64,000 bases of DNA from positions 1 to 64,000 of the forward strand of contig NZ_BSDI01000010.1 of assembly GCF_027923225.1 (NCBI RefSeq), in the 5' to 3' direction. Shown one piece after another: positions 17,039 to 25,751 of this stretch. The notes under the pieces are model-generated. The model did no database searches. It saw nothing but the letters and a program-made list of their open reading frames with translations, and had not been told where the DNA came from. The position numbers were made by a program, and so were the translations under genes. Source of the stretch: Phytohabitans aurantiacus (GTDB taxonomy: Bacteria > Actinomycetota > Actinomycetes > Mycobacteriales > Micromonosporaceae). How positions within the stretch are numbered: position 1 is the stretch's first letter; each line of letters opens with the position of its first letter.

Positions 17039-18241
17039 TTGCCGAGGACCGTCGACCCTCGCTTCCCCAGCGAGCTGCGCCGCCTGCGCCAAGAGCGTGG
17101 CCTATCCGTGCGCGGCCTCGCCGCCCTCGCGCACCAAAGTCACGGCCACATCAGCGACCTGGAGAGCGGACGCCGAGCACCGCTGCCCGACGTCACCGAA
17201 CGCCTGGAGACTGCCCTCGGCGTGGCCACGGGGACGCTCGCCGCCCTCGCTGAGACTCGGATTGAAGACGACGACGGCCTCGACGCCGTGGAGCTCGCGC
17301 GCCGTGTAACCGCCAGCGACGTCCGCAGCGCCCTGCCTCGCCTGGAGGGGGCGGTTGACGGCCTCGCCATGGCGTACGCCCGCCGCCCACCAGAGGAACT
17401 GCTACCACGTGCACGTCGCAACCTGGACTACGTCGGCGAGCTGCTCGACAAGCGCAAGACGCTCGACGAGCACCGCCGCCTCCTCGTCGCCGGCGGCTGG
17501 CTCTCCCTGCTCGCCGCCACGCTACGGATTGACCTGCGACATCGGCGCGCAGCCGATTCCCACCTGACCACCGCCCGCGAGCTGGCGGAACAGGCCGAGC
17601 ACCGCGAGATCCAAGCCTGGTGCTGGGAAACCGAGGCATGGGACGTGCTGACTACGGGCGACTATGCCCGCGCCGTCGCCCTGTCACAGCAGGCCCAAGA
17701 CGTTGCGCCGGCTGGCAGCTCGGCGCTCATCCAGGCCACTGCGCAGGAAGGCCGGGCGTGGGCGCGCATGGGACGCGGTAAGGAGACCAGGGATGCGCTC
17801 GGCAGGGTCGAGCGCCTCGTGTCGCCGCTGCCGCGCCCGGAGCGCCCAGAGCACCACTACCAGTACGACCCGGCCAAGGCCCTGTCGTACACGGCTACGA
17901 CGCTCGCGTGGGTCGGCGACGCGGGCGCGGAAGCCTACGCGCGGACCGCGCTCGACGAACTGGAGGCCGCAAACGACGGCGTACAAAGGCCGCGGCGGAT
18001 CGCGTCGGCACGCCTGGACTTGGGGCTTGCGCTGTTGGCTGCGGAGAAGGTCGATGAGGCTGCGGACGCCGCGCGCCTGGCGATCACCTCGGGGCGCGTG
18101 GTGGCGTCGAACTGGTGGCGCGCCACGGAGATCGTCAGGGCCGTTGAGGAGGCTGGCGTCGGTGAGGCCGCGTCCGAGCTTCGTGACGCCTACGAGACGT
18201 TCAAGCCGCGTCCGCAACACGATCGGGTGACCGCCGGCTGA
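17039..18241 (+). CDS. XRE-family regulator with TPR-like C-terminal domain
   Basis: A 400-aa protein. An N-terminal XRE helix-turn-helix (LRRLRQERGLSVRGLAALAH, then HISDLESGRRAPLPDVTERL) is followed by an alpha-helical, TPR-like region to the end (ARELAEQAEHREIQAWCW and similar repeats). Such regulators are frequent in actinomycete mobile elements and often sense small molecules or peptides. A TTG at 17039 with GCAGGGAGC upstream begins the protein just before the HTH; no ATG or GTG fits better. Ligand unknown. Confidence 0.75.
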   Translation: MPRTVDPRFPSELRRLRQERGLSVRGLAALAHQSHGHISDLESGRRAPLPDVTERLETALGVATGTLAALAETRIEDDDGLDAVELARRVTASDVRSALPRLEGAVDGLAMAYARRPPEELLPRARRNLDYVGELLDKRKTLDEHRRLLVAGGWLSLLAATLRIDLRHRRAADSHLTTARELAEQAEHREIQAWCWETEAWDVLTTGDYARAVALSQQAQDVAPAGSSALIQATAQEGRAWARMGRGKETRDALGRVERLVSPLPRPERPEHHYQYDPAKALSYTATTLAWVGDAGAEAYARTALDELEAANDGVQRPRRIASARLDLGLALLAAEKVDEAADAARLAITSGRVVASNWWRATEIVRAVEEAGVGEAASELRDAYETFKPRPQHDRVTAG

Positions 18242-18541
18242 ATTTGCGGACACTGACGGTCCTTTGCGGACACCAAAGTCCTGGATGTAACGGCTGGTGC
18301 CGGCGAGGCTACGGGGTGTCGGGTCGGCTTGGGGCTCGCCCTCCAGGTCGACCCGGCCCGCCAGGCCAGCGTGTCGAGGGTGTCCCCGGCACGGACCCGT
18401 CGCCCGCTGGCCTGGCACCAAGCCGGGTGCGGCGGCTTGCTCGGTACCCTCCGCGGGCCACCGCACCCCCAAGAGCCGGCGCGGCGGCTCGTGGCCCCCC
18501 AGACTCGGGCCGTCGCGCCATCCACCACCTGGAGGAGCGCG
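18242..18541. other. Gap without a clear gene
   Basis: 300 bases between the XRE gene and the next small gene. Open frames here on both strands lack ribosome sites and recognisable motifs; no promoter or repeat is evident. Confidence 0.4.
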
Positions 18542-18739
18542 ATGCAGGACCGGCAGCGATGGTTTGCCCGACGAACCGGCGGCGAGATGGTGTACGACGC
18601 ACCCGGCAGAGCTGAGCTTGTCGCCCACCCGGCGCGCGGCGTGGCCCGCGTAAACGAGCAGGTCACCTACTACCGACGAAACCCCCTGCTCACGCTCGGC
18701 CAAGAGCACCGAGCGCCGACACCGTGGTGGTACGGGTGA
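18542..18739 (+). CDS. Small hypothetical protein
   Basis: A 65-aa basic, soluble protein (MQDRQRWFARRTGGEMVYDA...) with a strong GGAGGA site before the ATG. It ends with WWYG and its stop overlaps the next GTG start. No family recognised. Confidence 0.6.
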   Translation: MQDRQRWFARRTGGEMVYDAPGRAELVAHPARGVARVNEQVTYYRRNPLLTLGQEHRAPTPWWYG

Positions 18740-18975
18740 CGACGACCGCGACGGACCAGCACACCCCGCAACGACCCAGCTGGGATTGCAGCTGCTGCGG
18801 AAAGGACTGGCCATGCTCGCCCGCCCGCATCCAGCTCAGCGAGCAGTACGGCCCGCGTCGGACCGACTTGGCGGTGTACATGGCCGTCCAGCTCGGCCAC
18901 GCGGCCGGCGACCTGCCCGCCGCCACCACGTCTACGCAGCTGTACGAGAGGTTCATCGAGTGGACCCGGCCTTGA
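18736..18975 (+). CDS. Small cysteine-motif protein ('flavin reductase-like' of AICEs)
   Basis: A 79-aa protein with the motif WDCSCCGKDWPC near residues 16-27, then AVYMAVQLGHAAGDLP. Small proteins of this form occur widely in actinomycete integrative elements, where databases often label them flavin reductase without support; the CxxC-like cluster suggests metal binding instead. GTG start in the preceding stop. Function unknown. Confidence 0.65.
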   Translation: MTTTATDQHTPQRPSWDCSCCGKDWPCSPARIQLSEQYGPRRTDLAVYMAVQLGHAAGDLPAATTSTQLYERFIEWTRP

Positions 18976-19316
18976 CCGACGGACCCGAGGCGAACCCTGA
19001 GCTGATCGCCGCCGTCGTGGCCACCGATGACGAGCTGCTCGGCGCAGCTATTGCGCTGGGCGAGCACTCCTTCCAGCACGGCCACGCGGTCGGGACAGGT
19101 GACTGGCAGCGAGCCGGAGCGGAGCACCGCAACACGGTGGCGACGCTGGCTGTTATCCAGCGCCTTGTTGACCAGCTGCGAACGGAAGGAACGAGCGGTG
19201 GGCGATCAGCTTCCAAGGGACGAGCAGGCCAGGCAGGAGAAGGGCAAGGAACGCCACGAGCCGCCAGCGAAGCCGGTCAAGGGGGCGCCGATCAATCCGC
19301 CGCACCGAGAGCGTAG
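18960..19316 (+). CDS. Small hypothetical protein
   Basis: A 118-aa protein starting at GTG 18960 inside the previous gene. Residues 1-75 look like a folded helical domain (AAVVATDDELLGAAIALGEH; TVATLAVIQRLVDQL). The last 40 residues are low-complexity Gly/Ala/Ser and overlap another short frame, so the tail may not be important. Confidence 0.5.
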   Translation: MDPALTDGPEANPELIAAVVATDDELLGAAIALGEHSFQHGHAVGTGDWQRAGAEHRNTVATLAVIQRLVDQLRTEGTSGGRSASKGRAGQAGEGQGTPRAASEAGQGGADQSAAPRA

Positions 19317-19326
19317 CCAGAGCTGA
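19198..19326 (+). CDS. Possible tiny gene overlapping the previous tail
   Basis: A 42-codon frame from GTG 19198, with GAAGGAAC upstream, gives a charged, proline-rich peptide (EQARQEKGKERHEPPAKP...). It overlaps the low-complexity end of the previous gene in another frame. It could be a real small gene or chance; the ribosome site is the only support. Confidence 0.3.
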   Translation: MGDQLPRDEQARQEKGKERHEPPAKPVKGAPINPPHRERSQS

Positions 19327-19345
19327 CCCGAACAGCCTGGGACGC

Positions 19346-19390
19346 AAAAAGCGCCCCCGCCGCCCATGAGGGCAGCGGGGGCGCTCTTCT
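19346..19390. terminator. Bidirectional terminator ending both prophage arms
   Basis: AGCGCCCCCGC pairs with GCGGGGGCGCT around a 14-base loop, with AAAA on the left and TCTTCT on the right. It separates the rightward AICE-like arm from the end of the leftward lytic operon (holin gene). Confidence 0.85.
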
Positions 19391-19416
19391 GTGTGCGCGG
19401 GGCGGATGGGCGTCGG

Positions 19417-19695
19417 TCAGCGGATGAGCTGGGGCGGCTGCGGCGCCGACGCCAGCCACGGCAGGTACGTGCGGAGCCAGGCGTCGACGCCCGGCAGCGC
19501 GAGCACGCGGGTGACGGCGGCCGAGACGATGACGACCTGCCCGATGGCCGGGACAGTGTCGATCCCGGCCGTGGCCGCGATCGTGGGTACGAGGGAGATC
19601 CCGCCGACCGTAGCCGCGAAGATCGTGCGTACCGTGGCGCGCCACGGGTGCCGACTCTGTGTGGATGTGGCCGGTGAGCTGGAGCTTTGGTGCAT
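19417..19695 (-). CDS. Phage holin
   Basis: A 92-aa membrane protein with two hydrophobic segments, at about 22-43 (VRTIFAATVGGISLVPTIAA) and 49-65 (VPAIGQVVIVSAAVTRV), and a C-terminal amphipathic end (LPGVDAWLRTYLPWL). This is the pattern of actinophage r1t-like holins that permeabilise the membrane for endolysin. It lies at the end of the lytic operon near the endolysin gene. Confidence 0.7.
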   Translation of the reverse strand: MHQSSSSPATSTQSRHPWRATVRTIFAATVGGISLVPTIAATAGIDTVPAIGQVVIVSAAVTRVLALPGVDAWLRTYLPWLASAPQPPQLIR

Positions 19696-19744
19696 GACTC
19701 ACTCCTCCTTGACTTCGAACGCGTGTTCGATGGATGCTGCGGGG

Positions 19745-19999
19745 ATGGACATGGTCAGCCGGCTCTGGAATGGGAAGTGGGGCAGGGCGCGGCTCGACAT
19801 CTGGGTCGACCGCGACGGCGACCAATGGCACGTCACAGCGCGCATCGGCGGCCCCGAGGGCGACGTCATCCCGTACGGCGCCGGCGGTGAGGGCGCGGAA
19901 GACGCGGTGGCGTACATGGTGGACCGGCTGAAGGCCACCGCGCCGGGCGATCAGGAGTGGCAGGACATCACCGACACCTACCGGCGGCCAGACCGCTAG
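19745..19999 (+). CDS. Small hypothetical protein inserted in the lysis region
   Basis: An 84-aa protein on the strand opposite to the lysis genes. It looks like one small alpha/beta domain (RLWNGKWGRARLDIWVDRDGDQW...). ATG at 19745 or 19751, without a strong ribosome site. Its 3' end overlaps the end of the leftward gene at 19996 by 4 bases. Possibly a moron expressed from the prophage; function unknown. Confidence 0.45.
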   Translation: MDMVSRLWNGKWGRARLDIWVDRDGDQWHVTARIGGPEGDVIPYGAGGEGAEDAVAYMVDRLKATAPGDQEWQDITDTYRRPDR

Positions 20000-20337
20000 T
20001 TCGCGTCTGCGCCGGTGGCCTGGACGATCGCCGTGATCTGATCCTTCACCGAGCTGCCACCATTCGGCCGCAGCTCGCGCTCGATTCCCGCCACCCGCCG
20101 ATCGAGCGCGCGGGACGTGGCCGCCTGCTCGCCCTGCTTCTGCTCGATGCTGGCGACCCGGGCCATCAGGGACGGCCGGGCCGGCTGGCCCTCTCGCTCT
20201 GGCTCGCCGAGGACGTCATCGAGGAGGTGGCCGAGCTGGCGGGCTCGGCGCAACACCCACCGGCTGGCCTTCCCGATCAGCACGATGGCTCCGCCGAGGA
20301 CCACGATCGCGCCAGCGGCGCCGAGCAGCCAGTCCAC
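19996..20337 (-). CDS. Membrane-anchored coiled-coil lysis-module protein
   Basis: A 113-aa protein from GTG 20337. One N-terminal transmembrane helix (WLLGAAGAIVVLGGAIVLIG) and a long, probably coiled-coil tail (SLMARVASIEQKQGEQAATS...). Located between endolysin and holin, so a second holin, anti-holin or lysis regulator is plausible; this is inference from position. Confidence 0.6.
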   Translation of the reverse strand: MDWLLGAAGAIVVLGGAIVLIGKASRWVLRRARQLGHLLDDVLGEPEREGQPARPSLMARVASIEQKQGEQAATSRALDRRVAGIERELRPNGGSSVKDQITAIVQATGADAN

Positions 20338-20338
20338 C

Positions 20339-21118
20339 TCAGCCTGCCGCCAGGAGCTGGCCGACGGCGGCCGCGCGATCGCCGAGCGCAGCACGCAGCA
20401 GCGCAGCCGTCTCCTCCACGCTGTCGGCCTGCAGCGCCTGCACCACCTGCTCGTCGACGTCCCGCACCGCCAGGAGCAGCTCGTCGCTGGCAGCGTCGAT
20501 CTGCTCGAACTCGGCCCGCAGCCGCGCGGCGACCTCCTCGTCGACCGCCGCCACCGCGGTGGTGAGGGCGTTCACCTTCTGCTCGATGGCGACGATCCGC
20601 TGGTTGATCACGACGGGCTCGCCGCGGGTCGGTCCGCCGGCGACGGCGAGCCGGCCGGCGGTGATCCCCTCGATGCGCCAGATGAGCGCCCTCTGGTCGG
20701 GCTCCGGTATTCCGGCCATGAATCCCTCCTCCTGGTCGAGCAGGCCCCACGGCCTGGTGTCCTGCTCCGCCGTCGCCGACTGGCGGATGCTGAAATGCAC
20801 GTGCTGGGTGTGCGGGTTGTCGCCGTGGTACGCGCGCCGCTGCCAGCCGTCGTCCTTGTCGGCGATCTGCCGGTTGTAGATCCAGTAATGCGACGAGGGG
20901 TGGCGCTCGAACGCCCCGATCACGGCCCAGACGTCGACGCCGTCCTTGTCCATATCCCAGGCGTCGACCGACCCCCGTGAGTTCGGGTTGTGGTCGGACT
21001 GGGTCGCCTGGTGGGCGGCGTCTCCGATCGTGCCGTCGGATTCCTTGCTGCGGGTGGGCCAACGCTGGTTGACCTCCGACCTGCCCACCGCGAGCGCGGG
21101 AGCCAGATACCACGCCAT
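20339..21118 (-). CDS. Endolysin (M15-type peptidase domain with helical C-terminus)
   Basis: A 259-aa lytic enzyme that would cut peptidoglycan cross-links at the end of infection. The N-terminal peptidase domain (about 1-115) has the actinophage lysin pattern SDGTIGDAAHQ, then SDHNPNSRG, VDAWDMD and HVHFSI. Likely zinc ligands are H43, an Asp at 52 or 55, and H108. The rest is helical/coiled coil (INQRIVAIEQKVNALTTAVA...), perhaps for oligomerisation or wall binding. ATG at 21118 with AAGGAGG upstream. Confidence 0.85.
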   Translation of the reverse strand: MAWYLAPALAVGRSEVNQRWPTRSKESDGTIGDAAHQATQSDHNPNSRGSVDAWDMDKDGVDVWAVIGAFERHPSSHYWIYNRQIADKDDGWQRRAYHGDNPHTQHVHFSIRQSATAEQDTRPWGLLDQEEGFMAGIPEPDQRALIWRIEGITAGRLAVAGGPTRGEPVVINQRIVAIEQKVNALTTAVAAVDEEVAARLRAEFEQIDAASDELLLAVRDVDEQVVQALQADSVEETAALLRAALGDRAAAVGQLLAAG

Positions 21119-21128
21119 GACTGCCTCC

Positions 21129-21686
21129 TTACGCGACGATGAGCCGGTCCCAGTCCACCGCCATCGACGGCTGCTCGGACGTGGCCACGGTGGTGGACAG
21201 CGAGCCGCCACTGTTCTGGAAGGCGAACAGCTCGACGAAGTCGCCCTCGTCCAGCTCGACCCTGATGGCGCGGGCCGCGTAGTAGGCGGTGCCGCTGGCG
21301 GTCGGCGGCTCCAGCGTGCTGGAGCCGTTGAGCGCGGTGCCGTTCCTCGCCCATCTGCTACCGCGTACCCCAGCGTTGCTGGCCGCCCATCCGACACCGC
21401 CACCGAGCAAGTAGATCCCCGGATACCGCGCTGTGTACCGCGAGGTGTTGCTCGATGTGGAGTGCCCGCCGACGCCATCCGGGTCGTCGTCCCAGTCCTC
21501 AACCCCGAAGGTGAGCGCGGTCCACGTGTTGTTGGCGATCGCCTGGTTGGTGGCCTGCCGCAGCATGGCGCTGGGCTTCCGCATGAGGAAGCGGACAGGA
21601 TCGCGCAGGTAAGCGTTCAGGTTGGTGCTGTCGAGGGCGTCGACGTCGTTGGTCCACGTCGCCTTGGTCTCGGGTACGGCAGGCAT
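21129..21686 (-). CDS. Tail-tip appendage protein with C1q/TNF-like fold
   Basis: A 185-aa structural protein. The N-terminal part (LNAYLRDPVRFLM) is a typical phage baseplate/fibre peptide. The C-terminal beta-rich region (WTALTFGVEDWDDD; YTARYPGIYLLGGGV; AIRVELDEGDFVELFAF) has the look of C1q/TNF-type jelly-roll trimers found at the ends of tail appendages. It lies between the tail hub gene and endolysin. Host-binding role is inferred. Confidence 0.65.
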   Translation of the reverse strand: MPAVPETKATWTNDVDALDSTNLNAYLRDPVRFLMRKPSAMLRQATNQAIANNTWTALTFGVEDWDDDPDGVGGHSTSSNTSRYTARYPGIYLLGGGVGWAASNAGVRGSRWARNGTALNGSSTLEPPTASGTAYYAARAIRVELDEGDFVELFAFQNSGGSLSTTVATSEQPSMAVDWDRLIVA

Positions 21687-21696
21687 CGAGACCCCC

Positions 21697-23616
21697 TCAG
21701 TAGGCGATGATCGCGTCGGCGGAGACAAGGTCGCCGACCATGGGGCACGGCGGCGGTACGCCTGGCTCAGGGCCCAAGAGCGGCGATGTATTGAACTGGA
21801 TCAAGCGCCGCCTGCCGGGCCCGATCGTGTGCCGAATGCCCTGGACGAGCAGGTGCGGCACGTCCTCCGGCGAGCCGTCCGGTAGGTCCGTGATCTCGAT
21901 CCGGTCGCCCACCTTTAGCCCGAGCAAGGCTTTCCGCTCGGCGAAGCTCCGGCGCAGCATCCGGATCACAATGCTCGGACAGCGGGTCCGCATCTGGCTC
22001 AGCGCGGCCAGGAGCCACCCCGCGAGGTTGCCGGGGTCGGAGTCGATCGCACTGTCCAGGTCCACCGTGAGGCCGCGCACGCCGTACCGGGAGCGCTTGA
22101 TGCGGTCGATCCGGCGGGCAACGCCGCCGCCCGTCCGGGTCACCACGACGTCCGTGACTGGTGGGTCTGGGCGATAGCGCAGACCGCGGTATCCGATCCA
22201 CCCGAACGGGATCTCAAGGGCAACGGCCTGGTTGTACCGCTGCGACCTCGGCACCACCGTGATCTTTCCGTCGCCAGAGGTGATCAGCGTGTCCTGCCCT
22301 GCGCGCGCCGTCGCGCGGAAGGCATCCGCTGGGTTAGCCCCCGCCAAGCGAGCAACCTGGAGAGGCGTCGACGCCGCGGCCGACACGTCCAGCTCCGTCG
22401 ATGGAATACCTGCGTACCCGCCCAGCGTGACGAGCCGCTCAGCCACCGTCTGCCGCTCCAGCCCGCGGTACCCGTGCCGGTGCTGGGCGACATGGTCCGT
22501 GTACGTCATCGTCGAGGTGTCGCCGACCCGGACCTGCACGTGGCCGATCGCGCCGATCCAGCCGAGGCCGATGCCCATCTCGGTGACCGTGTGCGCCCCG
22601 GGCGCCGTGATAGTGCCGGACGCCACCATGTCCGTCCCACACCACAAGTCGACAGCTCCCGTGGCGCAGTTGACCCTTCCGGTCACCAGCCGCCACTCGT
22701 CGAGCTCGATCTTCCGGCTGCCGCTGACCTGGCCACCAGGGACGGACGCAATAGACGAGTCGACCCCCACGCCGGTGAGCTGATCGTCCTCGATCCAGAT
22801 GAATACATCGTCAGCAGGCGCCCTGAGTGTCACAAGGATCGAGTTCGGCACCCACCCATCCGGGTCGGGGCGAGACTGCACCCACACCGAGATCGCGACG
22901 GTGTCTGTGGCACCAACAGGGATACTGACCGGCGCGAGCAGGTACGCGCGAGCTAGCGGTGCTGTGCCGTCTGATACGACGTCCCACCGTGCGTAACGCT
23001 GGTCGTCTCCGGGGGGTCCATCAGCGTCTTGCGCGCGGATCAAGTCGGCGGGCTCAGCTACCACTGACAGATCGAAACCGTTGACTACCCGGCGGACGGT
23101 TGCATCGCTAAGCGTGGACATGTGCGGGTACGGGTCAGTGAACGGAAACCACTCGGCCAACTCGCCACCCTCGGTGCGGATGTGCTCGGCAAGGGTGCCC
23201 TCGAACGGCGCCGCCGACTCCAACCGGCCGATCCAGTCGACCGCCGTCACCGTCACGGCCTGCTGCGAGTTCGGGTCGACGATGGGCATGTCCGGGATCG
23301 TCAGGAACCCTGTGCCGAGGTCGAAGGTGTCGCCGTCGACGGTTTCCCGGACCTGGCAGCGGCGGCCCTGCTCCCACTTCTCGTACAGGTCGCTGCCCGG
23401 GTTGCGCGGTGTGAAGCGGTTGTCGTTGTTGCGGACCGCCCAGGCTTGCTCGGTCGGTTGGATCTCCGCGCGCTCGTCCTGTCGGCCGATCTCGACCACG
23501 ATCTCCCGGCCGCCCTCGCCGTAGTGGAGCCGGTCGTTGAGGCTGGTCCAGACCGGGGCTGGGTCATCCGGGTCGCTGTCGAGAGCGACCCGGACCGTAA
23601 TGTCGGGATCGGCCAC
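21697..23616 (-). CDS. Minor tail (hub/baseplate) protein
   Basis: A 639-aa tail protein. The N-terminal region (LHYGEGGREIVVEIGRQDE; NNDNRFTPRNP) matches distal-tail/baseplate proteins of actinophages. A central concanavalin/LamG-like insert (WVQSRPDPDGWVPNSILV; GAVDLWCGTDMVASGTI) may bind surface glycan. The C-terminal part (YGVRGLTVDLDSAIDSD; HLLVQGIRHTIGPGRRRL) is the hub-like section. Directly downstream of the tape measure gene, as expected. Confidence 0.8.
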   Translation of the reverse strand: MADPDITVRVALDSDPDDPAPVWTSLNDRLHYGEGGREIVVEIGRQDERAEIQPTEQAWAVRNNDNRFTPRNPGSDLYEKWEQGRRCQVRETVDGDTFDLGTGFLTIPDMPIVDPNSQQAVTVTAVDWIGRLESAAPFEGTLAEHIRTEGGELAEWFPFTDPYPHMSTLSDATVRRVVNGFDLSVVAEPADLIRAQDADGPPGDDQRYARWDVVSDGTAPLARAYLLAPVSIPVGATDTVAISVWVQSRPDPDGWVPNSILVTLRAPADDVFIWIEDDQLTGVGVDSSIASVPGGQVSGSRKIELDEWRLVTGRVNCATGAVDLWCGTDMVASGTITAPGAHTVTEMGIGLGWIGAIGHVQVRVGDTSTMTYTDHVAQHRHGYRGLERQTVAERLVTLGGYAGIPSTELDVSAAASTPLQVARLAGANPADAFRATARAGQDTLITSGDGKITVVPRSQRYNQAVALEIPFGWIGYRGLRYRPDPPVTDVVVTRTGGGVARRIDRIKRSRYGVRGLTVDLDSAIDSDPGNLAGWLLAALSQMRTRCPSIVIRMLRRSFAERKALLGLKVGDRIEITDLPDGSPEDVPHLLVQGIRHTIGPGRRRLIQFNTSPLLGPEPGVPPPCPMVGDLVSADAIIAY

Positions 23617-23627
23617 CAGGCGCCTCC

Positions 23628-25661
23628 TTACGCGATGCCGAGGTACGGGCCGACGTCCTGCCCGCGCAGGCTGGCGGCGTCGACGAGCTGGTCCTTGATG
23701 ACCCGCCCGTCAGGCCACTGGAGGATGATCCGCAGCACCCCAACCAGGCCCGCCATCGCGGAGCCGCTGGCGAGGGGCTGGACCTGGGCGCCGCGGCCGA
23801 GGCGGACGAGCTCAGGTCCGGCGTCGCCGACGACGGCCAGGCCCTCGCGCAGGATGTTGCCGCCCTTGGCCAGCATCGGAATGTTCGGCGTGGAGATCGT
23901 CCCGCCGCCTACGCTGCCGATGCCCGGGATGGACACGCTCGGGATGCTGAAGCTCAGGTTGTTCCACCTGGTGATCACCCAGTTGAGCGCCGACTTCAGC
24001 GCCGACTTGATCCCGTCGAATAGACCCGAGAACGAGAGGCGCTTCTTCAGCCCGTTGGCCTTGGTCACGATCCACTCGATCTTGTCGCCGACCCAGGACG
24101 CCACCCCAGTCACAGCGCCCTTCACCTTGCCGAACGCATCGACCCAGAACGAGATCCACTCGATCACGAAGCCGATCCCGTCGATCAGCCGCGCGAAGAC
24201 CTCGGTGTAGAGCATGTAGAGAACGGGCAGCAGGTTCGCGATCACCCACTCGGCCACAGCCTTCACGACCGCGCCGAACTGCTCCAGCTGCTCGCGGTTT
24301 TCGTCGACCTTCTCCTCGACGCCCTGCCAGGCGCTGATCAGCCGGTCGAGCGCGTCCTCGCGGATCTGCCGCAGGACCGGGATGACCTTCTCCTGGATCC
24401 ACGACCACAGCGTGCGCAGCGCCGGGACGACCCGCTGGTCGATGAAAGCCGATGCCTTGCCCAGGAACTCCTGGGTGTCCGGATCGTCAGCGACCTGCTG
24501 AAAGAGGCCGATCGCGCCGCCGGCCAGCTCGGTGAGCTGCCCCATCGCCTTCCGCTTGAATGACTCGATACGCGTCGCGGCGTTGTCGTTAAGGGTCTCG
24601 CCCATCCGGTCGGCCGCGCCACCGACCTGGCCGAGCATCGCAACAGCCTCGGACGGGTCCAAGGCGTAGAGGGCGTCACCGAGGTCTTCCGCTTTGGTGC
24701 CAAAGAGCGCCACCGCGGCGGCATCCCGCTCGGCCGGGTCCTTGATGGCGCGCAGCCGGTCAAGCACCAGGTCGAGCGCCTTCGCCGCACCCGGCCCGCC
24801 CCGTGCGAAGATCGCGGCCATCTTGCTGGCCGACAGCCCGATAGCATCGAAGCCCGCCTTTGTGGACTCCGAGCCGTCGATCGCCCGGATCGCGAACTCT
24901 TTGAGCGCGTCCGCGACATAGTCTGTGTCACGCGCACCGGCCCGCAGCCCCTGCGTCAGCAGCCCCATCGCCTGCGCACCGGACAGACCCAGGTCCCGGA
25001 ACTTGGTCGAGTACTCGGTGACCGTGTCGAGCAGGTCGTCTGCCGGGTCGCCTGTCTCCTGGAACCCCCTGGTCAGGATGTCGAGGGCCTCGGCGGCGTC
25101 CTTGGCGAGCCCGTTGCGGATCATCTGGCCGACGGCGCGGGCGGTCTCGCCGACCTCCTCGTCGAAGGCCGTCGCAAGATCCATTGCCTTCGCGGTGACG
25201 GCCTCGATCTGCTCCGAAGACTCGTCCTCCATGACGGCGCCGGCCTGCATCACCGCGCGGATGGCCTCGGTGACCGCGCCCATGCTTTCGCCGTAGGCGT
25301 CGGCGTAGAGGTTGCCGGCGATCTCGCCGAGCTCGGCCGACCACTCCGGGTTGGAGCCGCCGAGCTGGGCGGCCAGCTTGTCCTGAGCGCGCTCGACGTC
25401 GAGGGCCTGGACGAAGGCCACGCCGAGCGCGAGGGCTGCGGCGGTGGCGGCCGCGACGGCGCCACCCTTGAGTAGCGGCCCGAGCTTGCCCAGGAAGCCA
25501 CCGCCGGTCGCCTCGCCCGTCGCTTCGCCGGTGTCCTTGGCGATCTTGACGTAGCGGCCCTTGGCGTCCCGCAACCTGCCCTCGCCGCGCTTGAGCCCCT
25601 GCTCCATCGGCCGGTCGTCGGCCTTGAGGATGGTGGACAGCTCGCCGAGCACGAGCGACAT
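23628..25661 (-). CDS. Tape measure protein
   Basis: A 677-aa tail tape measure protein that sets tail length. Long helical regions flank membrane-active segments (GGAVAAATAAALALGVAFV near 60-80; LPVLYMLYTEVFARLIDG near 500). The central PhageMin_Tail-type domain includes NGLAKDAAEALDILTRGF. The C-terminus has the repeated SIPSVSIPGIGSVGGG segment and the MLAKGGNILREGLAVVGDAG motif common at tape-measure ends. ATG at 25661 has GAGGAGG upstream; the frame is open further without a start signal. The length implies a tail of roughly 100 nm. Confidence 0.9.
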   Translation of the reverse strand: MSLVLGELSTILKADDRPMEQGLKRGEGRLRDAKGRYVKIAKDTGEATGEATGGGFLGKLGPLLKGGAVAAATAAALALGVAFVQALDVERAQDKLAAQLGGSNPEWSAELGEIAGNLYADAYGESMGAVTEAIRAVMQAGAVMEDESSEQIEAVTAKAMDLATAFDEEVGETARAVGQMIRNGLAKDAAEALDILTRGFQETGDPADDLLDTVTEYSTKFRDLGLSGAQAMGLLTQGLRAGARDTDYVADALKEFAIRAIDGSESTKAGFDAIGLSASKMAAIFARGGPGAAKALDLVLDRLRAIKDPAERDAAAVALFGTKAEDLGDALYALDPSEAVAMLGQVGGAADRMGETLNDNAATRIESFKRKAMGQLTELAGGAIGLFQQVADDPDTQEFLGKASAFIDQRVVPALRTLWSWIQEKVIPVLRQIREDALDRLISAWQGVEEKVDENREQLEQFGAVVKAVAEWVIANLLPVLYMLYTEVFARLIDGIGFVIEWISFWVDAFGKVKGAVTGVASWVGDKIEWIVTKANGLKKRLSFSGLFDGIKSALKSALNWVITRWNNLSFSIPSVSIPGIGSVGGGTISTPNIPMLAKGGNILREGLAVVGDAGPELVRLGRGAQVQPLASGSAMAGLVGVLRIILQWPDGRVIKDQLVDAASLRGQDVGPYLGIA

Positions 25662-25751
25662 AGCCACCTCCTCGGTGACGGATGGGTGACAGCCGGTCTT
25701 GACGCAGCCCGATAGCGTGCGCCAAGTCACAGGCGACGACAGGAGGCCGGT

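Noticed and set aside
18736..18975. Flavin reductase
   Set aside because: 79 residues are too few for a flavin reductase domain and no FMN-binding motif is present; the name comes from database habit.
23122..24210. Long rightward open frame across the tail hub and tape measure genes
   Set aside because: Composition is that of antisense high-GC DNA and the opposite strand carries recognisable tail proteins with good ribosome sites.
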